Position numbers and translations under genes: made by a program. From the NCBI GenBank assembly GCA_016296635.1, contig JAEDIZ010000109.1, forward strand, positions 1 to 7,107: DNA of 7,107 bases. The letters run 5' to 3'. Shown here one piece after another: positions 1-6,126 of this stretch. The stretch is from Oscillospiraceae bacterium (lineage in GTDB: Bacteria; Bacillota; Clostridia; Oscillospirales; Oscillospiraceae). The stretch's first letter is position 1; every line of letters begins with the position of its first letter. The notes beneath the pieces were generated by a model that was not told the origin of the DNA, did not search any database, and saw only the letters and a program-made list of their open reading frames with translations.

Positions 1-64
1 TTTCTACCGGTTTTCCTTGTATTTCAATGGGTCTGGGGTTGCGGAGCGAGGCCTACTTACAAAC

Positions 65-93
65 ATTATATACATATTTTTCTGTAAATTCAA
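65..93 (-). promoter_or_regulatory. Possible leftward sigma-A promoter
   Basis: Read on the minus strand, TTGAAT (93-88) is separated by exactly 17 bases from a perfect TATAAT (70-65). Transcription would start near position 58 and leave the window to the left, so it would serve a gene divergent from spoIIP whose start is not visible. The -35 box matches the consensus at four of six bases. The region is AT-rich, so a chance match is possible. Confidence 0.35.
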
Positions 94-165
94 TGGGGAA
101 GGAGGCGGCGGTCTGATTTTCTTTTTGATGGTTCTATCCGGTTCTGCTGCTGCATAGGCTTGTTC

Positions 166-171
166 AGGAGG
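166..171 (+). promoter_or_regulatory. Ribosome binding site of spoIIP
   Basis: AGGAGG lies 8 bases before the ATG at 180. It decides the start: the in-frame TTG at 174 is only two bases past the AGGAGG and cannot be used from it. I found no convincing sporulation-sigma (E, F or G) promoter in 1-165. A CATATTT at 73-79 resembles a sigma-E -35 box but has no matching -10 box at the right distance. Confidence 0.75.
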
Positions 172-179
172 GGTTGGGA

Positions 180-1157
180 ATGAACAAAAGAGCCGAGCGC
201 GTATTCTGCGCATGTATCATGCTGTTTTCCGTTTTTATCCGCTTCATGCTATGGGAGCAGGCGCCGAAGGAGCAGGGGACAAGCCTGCCGGAGATCCGCG
301 TCATCCGCACTGAACAGGATCCGGCACAGCCGTCCGCGCCGACTGTTCAGACGCTTCTGACCCCGGCGCCGGACAAGTCAGCACCACCGGAGCCGCTTTC
401 CTTTTCGGAATCGGAAGCAGCGGCCATCACAGTCGGCGGCAGGTGCAGCTATGACTTTGACAAAACTGCGCTTCTGACAAGGGCCAGCGCCATGGATTTT
501 TCGCAGGCGGGGCCGAAGGTGCTGATCGTCCACACCCATTCCTCCGAGGCCTACACTCCGGAGCCGGGCTGGGAATATGAGGCTTCGGATCCTCTTCGCA
601 CGGAGAACGCGCGCTTCAGCGTCATCCGCATCGGCACGCGGATCGCAGAGATTCTGGAGGAAAACGGCATCGAAACCATGCACGACACCGCGCTCAATGA
701 CTATCCCTCCTATTCCGGCGCCTACGACCGCATGGCGGAGACGATTGCCGGGTATCTCGCGCAGTATCCGTCTATTCAGATGGTTTTGGATGTTCACCGG
801 GACGCCGCCTCCGATGCCGCGGGCAATCCGGTTTCGCTGACGCAGGCAGTAGACGGCGAGACCTGCGCAAAGCTTATGCTGGTCATCGGCACGAACGAGG
901 GCGGCTTGACACATCCGAACTGGCAGGAGAATCTCGCGAACGCCCTCAAGGTGCAGGCGCTGACCGAGAGAAAGGCACCGGGACTGATGCGCGATCTGGA
1001 TCTGCGCACGGAACGTTTCAATCAGAATCTGACGCCCGGCTCCATGCTGGTGGAGTTCGGCTCCACGGGAAACACTTTGCAGCAGGCGCTCAGGAGCGCA
1101 GAGTACTTCGGCCGCGCACTGGCGGCGCTGATCAAAGGCTGCGCGGCGCAGACATAA
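180..1157 (+). CDS. spoIIP: Stage II sporulation protein P (SpoIIP), septal peptidoglycan hydrolase
   Basis: This 325-residue protein matches the SpoIIP family. SpoIIP is a membrane-anchored amidase/endopeptidase of the mother cell. With SpoIID and SpoIIM it thins septal peptidoglycan and drives engulfment of the forespore. Visible features, in order: a short basic N-terminus and one hydrophobic anchor (about residues 8-24), a Pro/Ala/Glu-rich linker (about 45-80), then the Amidase_3-like catalytic domain. Within that domain are VLIVHTHSSEAY (114-125; H118 and E123), a conserved DVHRDA (204-209) and VEFGSTGNT (291-299), whose E292 is the expected late acidic residue of the metal site. ATG 180 is chosen because AGGAGG sits 8 bases upstream. 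The gene stands alone: the usual B. subtilis partner gpr is not seen in the 179 bases upstream, and a terminator follows 30 bases after the stop. The C-terminus is complete. Length is normal for the family. Confidence 0.92.
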   Translation: MNKRAERVFCACIMLFSVFIRFMLWEQAPKEQGTSLPEIRVIRTEQDPAQPSAPTVQTLLTPAPDKSAPPEPLSFSESEAAAITVGGRCSYDFDKTALLTRASAMDFSQAGPKVLIVHTHSSEAYTPEPGWEYEASDPLRTENARFSVIRIGTRIAEILEENGIETMHDTALNDYPSYSGAYDRMAETIAGYLAQYPSIQMVLDVHRDAASDAAGNPVSLTQAVDGETCAKLMLVIGTNEGGLTHPNWQENLANALKVQALTERKAPGLMRDLDLRTERFNQNLTPGSMLVEFGSTGNTLQQALRSAEYFGRALAALIKGCAAQT

Positions 1158-1187
1158 CGGCTACGGCTTTTCCTTTTGAAACAAAGC

Positions 1188-1222
1188 AAACGCCGGAAAA
1201 CAAAACGTTTTCCGGCGTTTTT
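1188..1222. terminator. Bidirectional intrinsic terminator between convergent genes
   Basis: A perfect 14-bp stem (1188-1201 with 1207-1220) encloses a 5-base loop. On the plus strand the stem runs into TTTTT (1218-1222) and ends spoIIP transcripts. On the minus strand the stem is followed by a T-rich run (TTTGCTTTGTTTC), so it can also stop the operon whose last stop codon is at 1230. Confidence 0.88.
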
Positions 1223-1229
1223 CGGATAT

Positions 1230-2231
1230 TTACAGCGGCCAGCCGCGGTATTTTGCGATGATCGCGTCCATCTTTTCGTCCCATTCCGGCTCGACCGTTT
1301 CTCTGACCGCCGGATCGGCGTCAAACCATTCCACGATCCGCCTTGCGCCCTCACGGAACGGGATCTCACAATGGAAATCCGGCACGAAGCGCTTGATCTT
1401 GCTGTTATCAAACACCGCGCTGCAGGCGTGATCGCCCAGAAGGCTTTCCCGCAGGGACGGGTCGCAGTCGCCGATGAAGTCGGAGGTGATGTGGATGAGA
1501 TTGGCCTCCACGCCCGCCGCGTGCGCCAGCTCCGTATAGATCCGGTTCCAGTCCAGCACCTCGTCGCTCGTAATGTGGAATGCCTCGCCGACGGTGTCGG
1601 GATTTCCGAACAGACCGACGATGCCGCGGCCGAAGTCCGTGTCGTGCGTGATCGTCCAAAGGGACGTGCCGTCACCGTGAACGATGATCGGCTTGCCCCG
1701 GCGCATTCTCTGGATCAGCGAATACGGATTTTTCCGGCTGTTGAGCGCCGTCAGCGGATTGAAATCCGAATAGGTCAGGCTCGGGCGGACGATGACGCCG
1801 GGGAACCCCTCGCCGATGGCTCTGCGCAGCGCATTTTCCGCAGCAAGCTTGTTTCTTGCGTAGTGGCTGTGCAGATTGCCCAGCGGCATATCCTCCGTGA
1901 TCAGATAATGCTCCAGCGGCTTGCGGTAAACGGTAGCCGAGGAGATGAAAATATACTGCTTCGTGATGCCCTTGAAAATGCGCACTGCCTTTTCTAGCTG
2001 CGCGGCGTTGAAGACGCGGAAATCGACAACGGTGTCAAATTCGTATCCCTCGAGCGCCTTTTTCACGGCCTGCTCGTCATTGTAGTCCGCGATCAGAACG
2101 TGGGTTCCCGGATGCACGCGGCTCGTGCTGTTGCCGCGGTTGAGAATGTAAAGCTCCATGCCGCGCTCCAGCGCGATCTGACAGACGCCGTAACTGATGT
2201 TTCCGGTTCCGCCGACAAACAATACTTTCAT
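1230..2231 (-). CDS. NAD-dependent epimerase/dehydratase (extended SDR family)
   Basis: This 333-residue protein has an N-terminal Rossmann fold with the dinucleotide motif GGTGNIS (residues 7-13). The SDR catalytic set follows: a serine in ISSATVY (96-102) and Y124-x3-K128 in HYARNK. The C-terminal part (VIVRPSLTY at about 147-154, then THDTDFGRGIVGLFGNP at about 195-211) resembles nucleotide-sugar epimerases and dehydratases. The substrate cannot be read from the sequence. It should be a soluble NAD(P)-dependent enzyme acting on a sugar or nucleotide-sugar. The start at 2231 is preferred over an ATG 18 bases upstream (2249), because GGGAGGG lies 5 bases before it and the Rossmann strand begins at once (MKVLFVGG). 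Only one base separates it from the stop codon of the upstream dehydrogenase, so translation is probably coupled. The shared terminator follows 9 bases after its stop. Confidence 0.85.
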   Translation of the reverse strand: MKVLFVGGTGNISYGVCQIALERGMELYILNRGNSTSRVHPGTHVLIADYNDEQAVKKALEGYEFDTVVDFRVFNAAQLEKAVRIFKGITKQYIFISSATVYRKPLEHYLITEDMPLGNLHSHYARNKLAAENALRRAIGEGFPGVIVRPSLTYSDFNPLTALNSRKNPYSLIQRMRRGKPIIVHGDGTSLWTITHDTDFGRGIVGLFGNPDTVGEAFHITSDEVLDWNRIYTELAHAAGVEANLIHITSDFIGDCDPSLRESLLGDHACSAVFDNSKIKRFVPDFHCEIPFREGARRIVEWFDADPAVRETVEPEWDEKMDAIIAKYRGWPL

Positions 2232-2232
2232 A

Positions 2233-3279
2233 TCAGCCCTCCCGCGCAATGTCGATGATGATTTCCATGCCCTCGCCGCTCTTCATCAGCTCCATGCCTC
2301 TGTCCAGCTCCTCCAGCGGCAGGTGATGCGTCACGATGGTCTGCAGATCCAGCATGCGGTTTTCCAGCACCGTGATCGCCTTCGGCATGGAATCGTTGAT
2401 GATGAACGAGCCCATGACCGTCAGCTCCTTGCCCTGGATCGGGCCGAGGTTGCCCATCTCACGCAGTCTTGCGTTGGCAAAGCAGAGGAGCTTTGCGCGG
2501 TACTCCGCAACCTCGATGGCCGTGGGCAGCTGACCGCCGGCGGCGTCGATGGTAAAGTTGGCGCGTCTGCCCCAAAGACGGATCAGCTCCTCCTTGAGCG
2601 TCTTGCCCTCTTTCTCCAGTTCCTTCGGATCGAAGGCCGTGAAGCCGAGGCTTCTTGCCTTCTCCAGCCGGTTCGGCTTGATCTCCACGCAGGCGACTCT
2701 GCCGCCGCTCTTGCGGGCAAGCTGGGCAAACATCAGGCCGATCGGGCCGCAGCCGAAAACGACGCAGGTCTCGCCGGGATGGATGTCGAGCCGGGAGAAG
2801 CCGTTCATCGCGCAGGACATCGGCTCTGCGAAGGCTGCCTCATCCAGCGGCACGTCCTTTGAAATATGGAACGCCTGCTTTTCCTCGATCTTTACATATT
2901 CCGCAAAGCCGCCGGGCGTTGTGATGCCCATCAGCTTCATGTTCTGACAATGGTTCCGGTAGCCTGCGCGGCACGCGTCGCAGGTGCAGCAGTAGGTATT
3001 GGGATTGACGACGATGCGGTCGCCGATCTGAAAACCGCGGACTGCGCTGCCGATTTCGACGACCTCGCCGACGATCTCATGGCCGAGGATCCGTCCCCGC
3101 ATTTCGCCGTAGCTGCTGCCGGGACCTTTGGAGAGATTGACGTCGGTTCCGCAGATGCTGCACACCAGCACCTTCGCAATGATGTCATCCGGCGCGCTGA
3201 TCTGCGGCCGCTCGACCTGCTCAACCTCGAAATGGTTCCAATCCTTCAGAATCGCGGCTCTCATCATGTCTTTGCTCAT
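2233..3279 (-). CDS. Zinc-dependent medium-chain alcohol/polyol dehydrogenase
   Basis: This 348-residue protein is a medium-chain dehydrogenase of the sorbitol/threonine dehydrogenase type. Catalytic zinc ligands are C43 (SICGTD), the GHE motif H67-E68, and probably E152 (AEP). The structural zinc site is intact, with C97, C100, C103 and C111 in the standard C-x2-C-x2-C-x7-C spacing. The NAD fold shows GCGPIG (176-181), and an acidic residue, E199, ends the second beta strand. That acid favours NAD over NADP. The reaction is probably oxidation of a secondary alcohol of a polyol or sugar (or the reverse); the substrate is unknown. The ATG at 3279 has GAGGG 7 bases upstream. It is the first gene of a two-gene operon with the SDR gene one base downstream, so the two may act in sequence on one sugar. 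A promoter is seen at 3402-3430. Confidence 0.88.
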   Translation of the reverse strand: MSKDMMRAAILKDWNHFEVEQVERPQISAPDDIIAKVLVCSICGTDVNLSKGPGSSYGEMRGRILGHEIVGEVVEIGSAVRGFQIGDRIVVNPNTYCCTCDACRAGYRNHCQNMKLMGITTPGGFAEYVKIEEKQAFHISKDVPLDEAAFAEPMSCAMNGFSRLDIHPGETCVVFGCGPIGLMFAQLARKSGGRVACVEIKPNRLEKARSLGFTAFDPKELEKEGKTLKEELIRLWGRRANFTIDAAGGQLPTAIEVAEYRAKLLCFANARLREMGNLGPIQGKELTVMGSFIINDSMPKAITVLENRMLDLQTIVTHHLPLEELDRGMELMKSGEGMEIIIDIAREG

Positions 3280-3401
3280 ATGCGTTCCCTCTTTCCTGAA
3301 TACTTTTCACAAATTGCATCCTGTTTTTTGCGCTGTTTTATTCAATCTGAACAGGAACGGAAAATGATCTGAGAAGCGTTTTTTCCGCACCTCTCCCATT
3401 C

Positions 3402-3430
3402 AGTATATAAACACCTCCGGATTTTTTCAA
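3402..3430 (-). promoter_or_regulatory. Sigma-A promoter of the dehydrogenase/epimerase operon
   Basis: On the minus strand, TTGAAA (3430-3425) and TATACT (3407-3402) are separated by exactly 17 bases. The start would be near 3395, giving a leader of about 115 bases before the ATG at 3279. The leader contains an inverted repeat of CCTGTT/AACAGG (3320-3325 with 3350-3355), possibly an operator half-site pair, but its 24-base spacing makes this uncertain. Confidence 0.6.
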
Positions 3431-3460
3431 TAGAATACCGGGCGATATTCTCTCTTTTTC

Positions 3461-3493
3461 CAAAAAACCGGACTGCCTCTTCAGACAGTCCGG
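3461..3493 (-). terminator. Intrinsic terminator after the SGNH hydrolase gene
   Basis: On the minus strand an 8-bp stem CCGGACTG/CAGTCCGG (3493-3486 with 3475-3468) is followed directly by TTTTTTG (3467-3461). It lies 12 bases past the stop codon at 3506 and closes the capA-like/SGNH operon. It also separates that operon from the dehydrogenase promoter downstream. Confidence 0.88.
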
Positions 3494-3505
3494 TCGGGTT
3501 TCGGT

Positions 3506-4168
3506 TTATTTCCAGCTGAGAACAAGCTTCCACAGCTTCTGCGCCGTTTGGACGTCCAGTTCCTCCGGAACATAGGCAGACGGCGCTTCCGCGCCCAGCA
3601 GGAAGCAATCAAAGGCCGCGGCGCAGAGGAAACTGCCCGCCAGAGACGGATGACGGCAGTCGGGGTTGTAAAGCTCCACTTCCGGCAGCGCCTTCACCGC
3701 CGCATCAAAGATCATGCCCACGGGAATGACGGGTGCACCGTTCGCCTCGCCCGCCTTGCAGTAGGCGGCAGCCAGTCCGTCCCGCATGGCTTCGTAGGTG
3801 GTGTTGTTTTCCGGCAGAAGGTCTGAACCGGGCTTATATGCCCAGGTTGCATACAGAGCCGGCTTTGCGCCCGCCTGCCGCACCTGCGCGGCAAGCCGCG
3901 TCACCGTTTCGCGGAACTGTGCCGGATTTTCGCAGGGGTTGATGGTCTGATCCTGCAGAACCACCCAGTCCCACTTCTTTTCCTTCAGATCGAAGCAGAA
4001 TCTGCGATGATGCTCGGAGTTGCCGAACAGCAGCTCGGCAAGATAGCCGCCGCCCCGGGTCATCTGCCGGACATAGATAGACCTGCCGCGGGCGGCCTCC
4101 ATCTCATGAAGAAGCCACGGCATATCGTTATAATAGGTCAGGCTGTTGCCTGCAAACAGAATATTCAT
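3506..4168 (-). CDS. SGNH/GDSL-like hydrolase
   Basis: This 220-residue protein resembles the SGNH hydrolase superfamily of esterases and acyl- or acetyl-hydrolases. Block I is ILFAGNSL (residues 3-10) with nucleophile S9 right at the N-terminus. Block II is the glycine-rich RGGGYL (38-43). Block V is DCRHPS (170-175), with the catalytic Asp/His pair D170 and H173. The usual block III GxND is replaced by VVLQDQ (69-74), so the oxyanion-hole Asn is not present in standard form. There is no signal peptide or membrane segment, so it is probably cytoplasmic. The ATG at 4168 has AGGAAG 7 bases upstream. It follows the capA-like gene by 23 bases and ends at a clear terminator, so the two genes form one operon. 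The substrate is unknown; an acyl or acetyl group on a carbohydrate is the family-based guess. Confidence 0.8.
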   Translation of the reverse strand: MNILFAGNSLTYYNDMPWLLHEMEAARGRSIYVRQMTRGGGYLAELLFGNSEHHRRFCFDLKEKKWDWVVLQDQTINPCENPAQFRETVTRLAAQVRQAGAKPALYATWAYKPGSDLLPENNTTYEAMRDGLAAAYCKAGEANGAPVIPVGMIFDAAVKALPEVELYNPDCRHPSLAGSFLCAAAFDCFLLGAEAPSAYVPEELDVQTAQKLWKLVLSWK

Positions 4169-4191
4169 CCTGAAACTTCCTTTCTTTCTTA

Positions 4192-5520
4192 TCAGTTCGC
4201 CTGCGCCGGTGCATTCGGATCCGGGAGAGATACGATCTCGTCAAACTTCATCTGCATCCAGTCCGGCATGCAGCCTAACACATGCAAGTCGGCAAGCTCC
4301 TGCGTATAATCGCGCAGCAGCATGGGCCGGTAGCTGTTGAGAGGGCCTTCCGGGTTTTTCAGGATCACATTGACCGTCGGCAGGATCTCATAGCTTGAAA
4401 CATAGGTGCCGGTTTCGTCCTTCGTGATCTCTACGCTGGCCATGGCGCCGAGGTGGTTGATCATGTTCGGCTGCTGCGAGAGGAAATTGCCCAGCGAATA
4501 GAACACCGGCACTTGCCTGCCGTCCGCTGCCGTCACCACCCAGAGCGGCTCCACCACATGCGGATGCGCACCGATGATCAGATCTGCACCGTTATCCGCC
4601 ATAAACTGCGCCATCTGCGTCTGCGAGGGATCGGGCAGATACTGATATTCCACGCCCCAATGGGCAAACACGATGGTCAGATCCGCCTCTTCTTCCGCCC
4701 GGGCAAGGTCAGAGCGGATTTTATCCTTATCCGTCAGCATGTCCGCAAAATAGGGCTGACTGGCCACAAAGCCGTTCAGACTGTAGGTATAATTGAGAAG
4801 CGCCAGCCGGATGCCGTTTTTCTCCACCACATGGAGAATCTGTGCGTCCTCCTCGCTGTCATGCAGACCCAGCATGGTGATCTCCGGGTGCTTTTCCCGC
4901 CAGAAGGAAACCGTATCATAAACGCCGGCTTCCCGCTTATCGTACGCATGGTTCGTGGCGCAGGTCACAATATCAAAGCCTGCCGCCGCAAGCGCGTCGC
5001 CCACCTCGGGGGGAGAGCCGAAGACGGGATAGTTTGAAATCTCCTGCCGGTCATTGATGAAGATCGTTTCCTGATTGATGCAGGCAAGATCATACTGCGC
5101 TGCGATTTTTGAAATATCCTCATAAAACGGCGTGAAGTCATAGCCGTCCGCTGTCTGCGCGGAGGTATAGACCGACCAGTGGATCAGATTATCGCCCAGC
5201 GCCATCAGCGTCAGAGAAGTGCTTTCCGGCACCTCGGGTTCCGGCTCCGGTTCGGCTTCGGGCTCAACTTCCGGCTCCGGCTCCTTCAAAAGCTCCACCT
5301 TCGGCACGACCGTGCGCGGCGGAGGCGTCTGCACCGGTTCGACCGGTTCAACTTCCTGCGCGGAAAGCTGCGGAGCCGCCTGCTCGATCTGCGGCGCATC
5401 CTGCCGCAGGAAAAAATACCGCGCCGCCGCTGCGCCTATCAGCAGCACCAATACAATTATTATCCAAACCGCGGCGCCTTTGCGCTTTCGCGGTTGCCTG
5501 CTTTCAAATTTCCCCATCAT
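4192..5520 (-). CDS. CapA-family protein (metallophosphatase-like, membrane-anchored)
   Basis: This 442-residue protein has a basic N-terminus (RKRK at 11-14), one transmembrane segment (about 17-38), a Pro/Glu-rich linker (about 43-100) and a CapA/PgsA domain (about 103-400). Motifs of the calcineurin-like fold are visible: ALGDN (107-111), INQET (148-152), ATNHAYD (188-194), AHWGVEY (286-292), GAHPHVVE (317-324) and YSLGNF (341-346). CapA relatives take part in poly-gamma-glutamate capsule production, but this gene has no pgsB or pgsC neighbours. Its role is therefore better given as an extracytoplasmic CapA-like protein of unknown substrate. Two adjacent ATGs (5520 and 5517) fit the AAGGGG ribosome site 5 to 8 bases upstream; I took the first. 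Residues 411-416 (DLHVLG) are encoded by DNA identical to a universal 16S rRNA segment, with rare TTG and TTA leucine codons. Confidence 0.85.
   Translation of the reverse strand: MMGKFESRQPRKRKGAAVWIIIVLVLLIGAAAARYFFLRQDAPQIEQAAPQLSAQEVEPVEPVQTPPPRTVVPKVELLKEPEPEVEPEAEPEPEPEVPESTSLTLMALGDNLIHWSVYTSAQTADGYDFTPFYEDISKIAAQYDLACINQETIFINDRQEISNYPVFGSPPEVGDALAAAGFDIVTCATNHAYDKREAGVYDTVSFWREKHPEITMLGLHDSEEDAQILHVVEKNGIRLALLNYTYSLNGFVASQPYFADMLTDKDKIRSDLARAEEEADLTIVFAHWGVEYQYLPDPSQTQMAQFMADNGADLIIGAHPHVVEPLWVVTAADGRQVPVFYSLGNFLSQQPNMINHLGAMASVEITKDETGTYVSSYEILPTVNVILKNPEGPLNSYRPMLLRDYTQELADLHVLGCMPDWMQMKFDEIVSLPDPNAPAQAN
4273..4291 (+). other. 19-base exact match to the conserved 5' region of 16S rRNA
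   Basis: The plus strand reads GCCTAACACATGCAAGTCG, which from memory is identical to the universal segment near positions 45-65 of bacterial 16S rRNA (the region of the 63F-type primer). The match stops on both sides, so this is not an rRNA gene. The minus-strand reading frame passes through it intact. Confidence 0.8.
5221..5286 (-). repeat. Degenerate repeat encoding a Pro-Glu linker
   Basis: This stretch encodes residues 79-100 of the CapA-like protein, an alternating Pro/Glu/Val/Ala run (PEPEVEPEAEPEPEPEVPES at 81-100). The DNA is built of near-copies of a TCCGGCTCCGG-like unit on the plus strand. It probably forms a stiff, acidic spacer holding the catalytic domain away from the membrane, and may vary in length between strains by slippage. 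Confidence 0.7.
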
Positions 5521-5543
5521 TTCCGCCCCTTTCCGCTACTTTC

Positions 5544-5572
5544 ATTTTACGAAGGCCGCCGCCTTTTTGCAA
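5544..5572 (-). promoter_or_regulatory. Sigma-A promoter of the capA-like operon
   Basis: On the minus strand, TTGCAA (5572-5567) is followed after exactly 17 bases by TAAAAT (5549-5544). The start would be near 5537, giving a very short leader of about 17 bases that holds the ribosome binding site. It diverges from the perR promoter about 50 bases away. Confidence 0.55.
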
Positions 5573-5619
5573 GCGGATTCGCCCCTTCTCCGGCGCAGGA
5601 AAAAATTTTTATTTTCCTC

Positions 5620-5648
5620 TTTACAAATCGGGAAGGGTATGTTATATT
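5620..5648 (+). promoter_or_regulatory. Sigma-A promoter of the perR-rubrerythrin operon
   Basis: TTTACA (5620-5625) and TATATT (5643-5648) are separated by exactly 17 bases, with an extended -10 TG at 5640-5641. An AT-rich block just upstream (5600-5615) may act as an UP element. The start would be near 5655, just before the operator. Confidence 0.7.
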
Positions 5649-5661
5649 GATGCCAGAAAAG

Positions 5662-5680
5662 AATAATAATTCTCATTATT
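5662..5680 (+). promoter_or_regulatory. Fur/PerR-type operator
   Basis: AATAATAATTCTCATTATT matches the 19-base Fur consensus GATAATGATAATCATTATC at 14 positions. It contains a perfect inverted repeat TAATAAT-N4-ATTATTA (5664-5670 with 5675-5681). It lies between the predicted start site and the AAGGAG of the regulator gene, so a bound Fur-family protein would block transcription. Self-control by the adjacent PerR-like protein is the simplest reading. The arm spacing differs from the classic 7-1-7 Per box, so the fit is good but not perfect. Confidence 0.65.
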
Positions 5681-5691
5681 AAGGAGACCCC

Positions 5692-6093
5692 ATGGAACCA
5701 GTCAGAAAACACAGTCAGAAACGCGACGCGATTCTTTCCTGCCTGCGCGGAACGACCTGTCATCCGACGGCGGAATGGGTTTATCAGCAGCTCAAACCGG
5801 CGATCCCCGACTTGAGCCTCGGCACGGTCTACCGAAATCTTGCCATGTTCAAGAAAACCGGCGAGATCCGTTCCGTCGGCATCGTGGACGGCATGGAACG
5901 TTTTGACGCCAATATCGCCCCCCACGCGCATCTCATCTGTACCTGCTGCGACGCCGTTTTAGACGCGCACGGCATCGAGCTTCCCCCCGAGATTCTGCAT
6001 AATGCCGCCTCTGCCACCAGGGCAAGGGTTTCCGGCTATCAGATTCTGTTCTACGGTATTTGTCCAAATTGTTTGGAACCCCACCAAAATTAA
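5692..6093 (+). CDS. perR: PerR-like Fur-family peroxide-responsive repressor
   Basis: This 133-residue Fur-family repressor has an N-terminal winged-helix DNA-binding domain with TVYRNLAMF (residues 45-53) as recognition region, and a C-terminal metal-binding and dimer domain. Aligned by eye with B. subtilis PerR, all five regulatory metal ligands are present: H24, D72, H78, H80 and D91 (H37, D85, H91, H93 and D104 in PerR). Aspartate at the last site, where Fur and Zur carry glutamate, is the mark of peroxide-sensing PerR. The structural zinc cysteines C83, C86, C124 and C127 are intact. The N-terminus is about 13 residues shorter than in B. subtilis. AAGGAG lies 5 bases before the ATG. The rubrerythrin gene starts 33 bases downstream, so both are probably on one mRNA under the operator at 5662-5680. 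It probably represses peroxide defence genes until Fe-catalysed oxidation inactivates it. An iron-sensing Fur is the less likely alternative. Confidence 0.85.
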   Translation: MEPVRKHSQKRDAILSCLRGTTCHPTAEWVYQQLKPAIPDLSLGTVYRNLAMFKKTGEIRSVGIVDGMERFDANIAPHAHLICTCCDAVLDAHGIELPPEILHNAASATRARVSGYQILFYGICPNCLEPHQN

Positions 6094-6126
6094 AATAAAA
6101 AAATAAGATAAACGGAGGATTTACAC

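Noticed and set aside
23..97. Direct repeat TTCAATGGG at 23-31 and 89-97
   Set aside because: A single 9-base repeat in a short intergenic region is within chance, and it has no link to a mobile element or known operator.
174..182. TTG at 174 as the spoIIP start
   Set aside because: It starts only two bases past the AGGAGG; ATG 180 has the proper 8-base spacing.
378..914. A 178-codon open frame on the minus strand inside spoIIP
   Set aside because: It is antisense to a clear SpoIIP sequence, is rich in Arg and Gly as GC-rich shadow frames are, and has no recognisable domain.
1176..1997. A 273-codon plus-strand open frame opposite the SDR gene
   Set aside because: It begins inside the terminator hairpin and runs antisense to an SDR with intact motifs. 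Its composition is that of a shadow frame.
2197..2862. A 221-codon plus-strand open frame opposite the dehydrogenase
   Set aside because: It is antisense to a well-supported zinc dehydrogenase, with no ribosome site or domain of its own.
4273..4291. A partial 16S rRNA gene
   Set aside because: The identity ends after 19 bases on both sides, and the region is an intact protein-coding frame.
4453..5037. A 194-codon plus-strand open frame opposite the capA-like gene
   Set aside because: His/Arg-rich shadow frame; the minus-strand frame carries the conserved CapA motifs.
6063..6077. Hairpin TCCAAA/TTTGGA near the end of perR as an attenuator before rubrerythrin
   Set aside because: It is only 6 bp with a 3-base loop, lies within the coding sequence, and is followed by A-rich rather than T-rich sequence.
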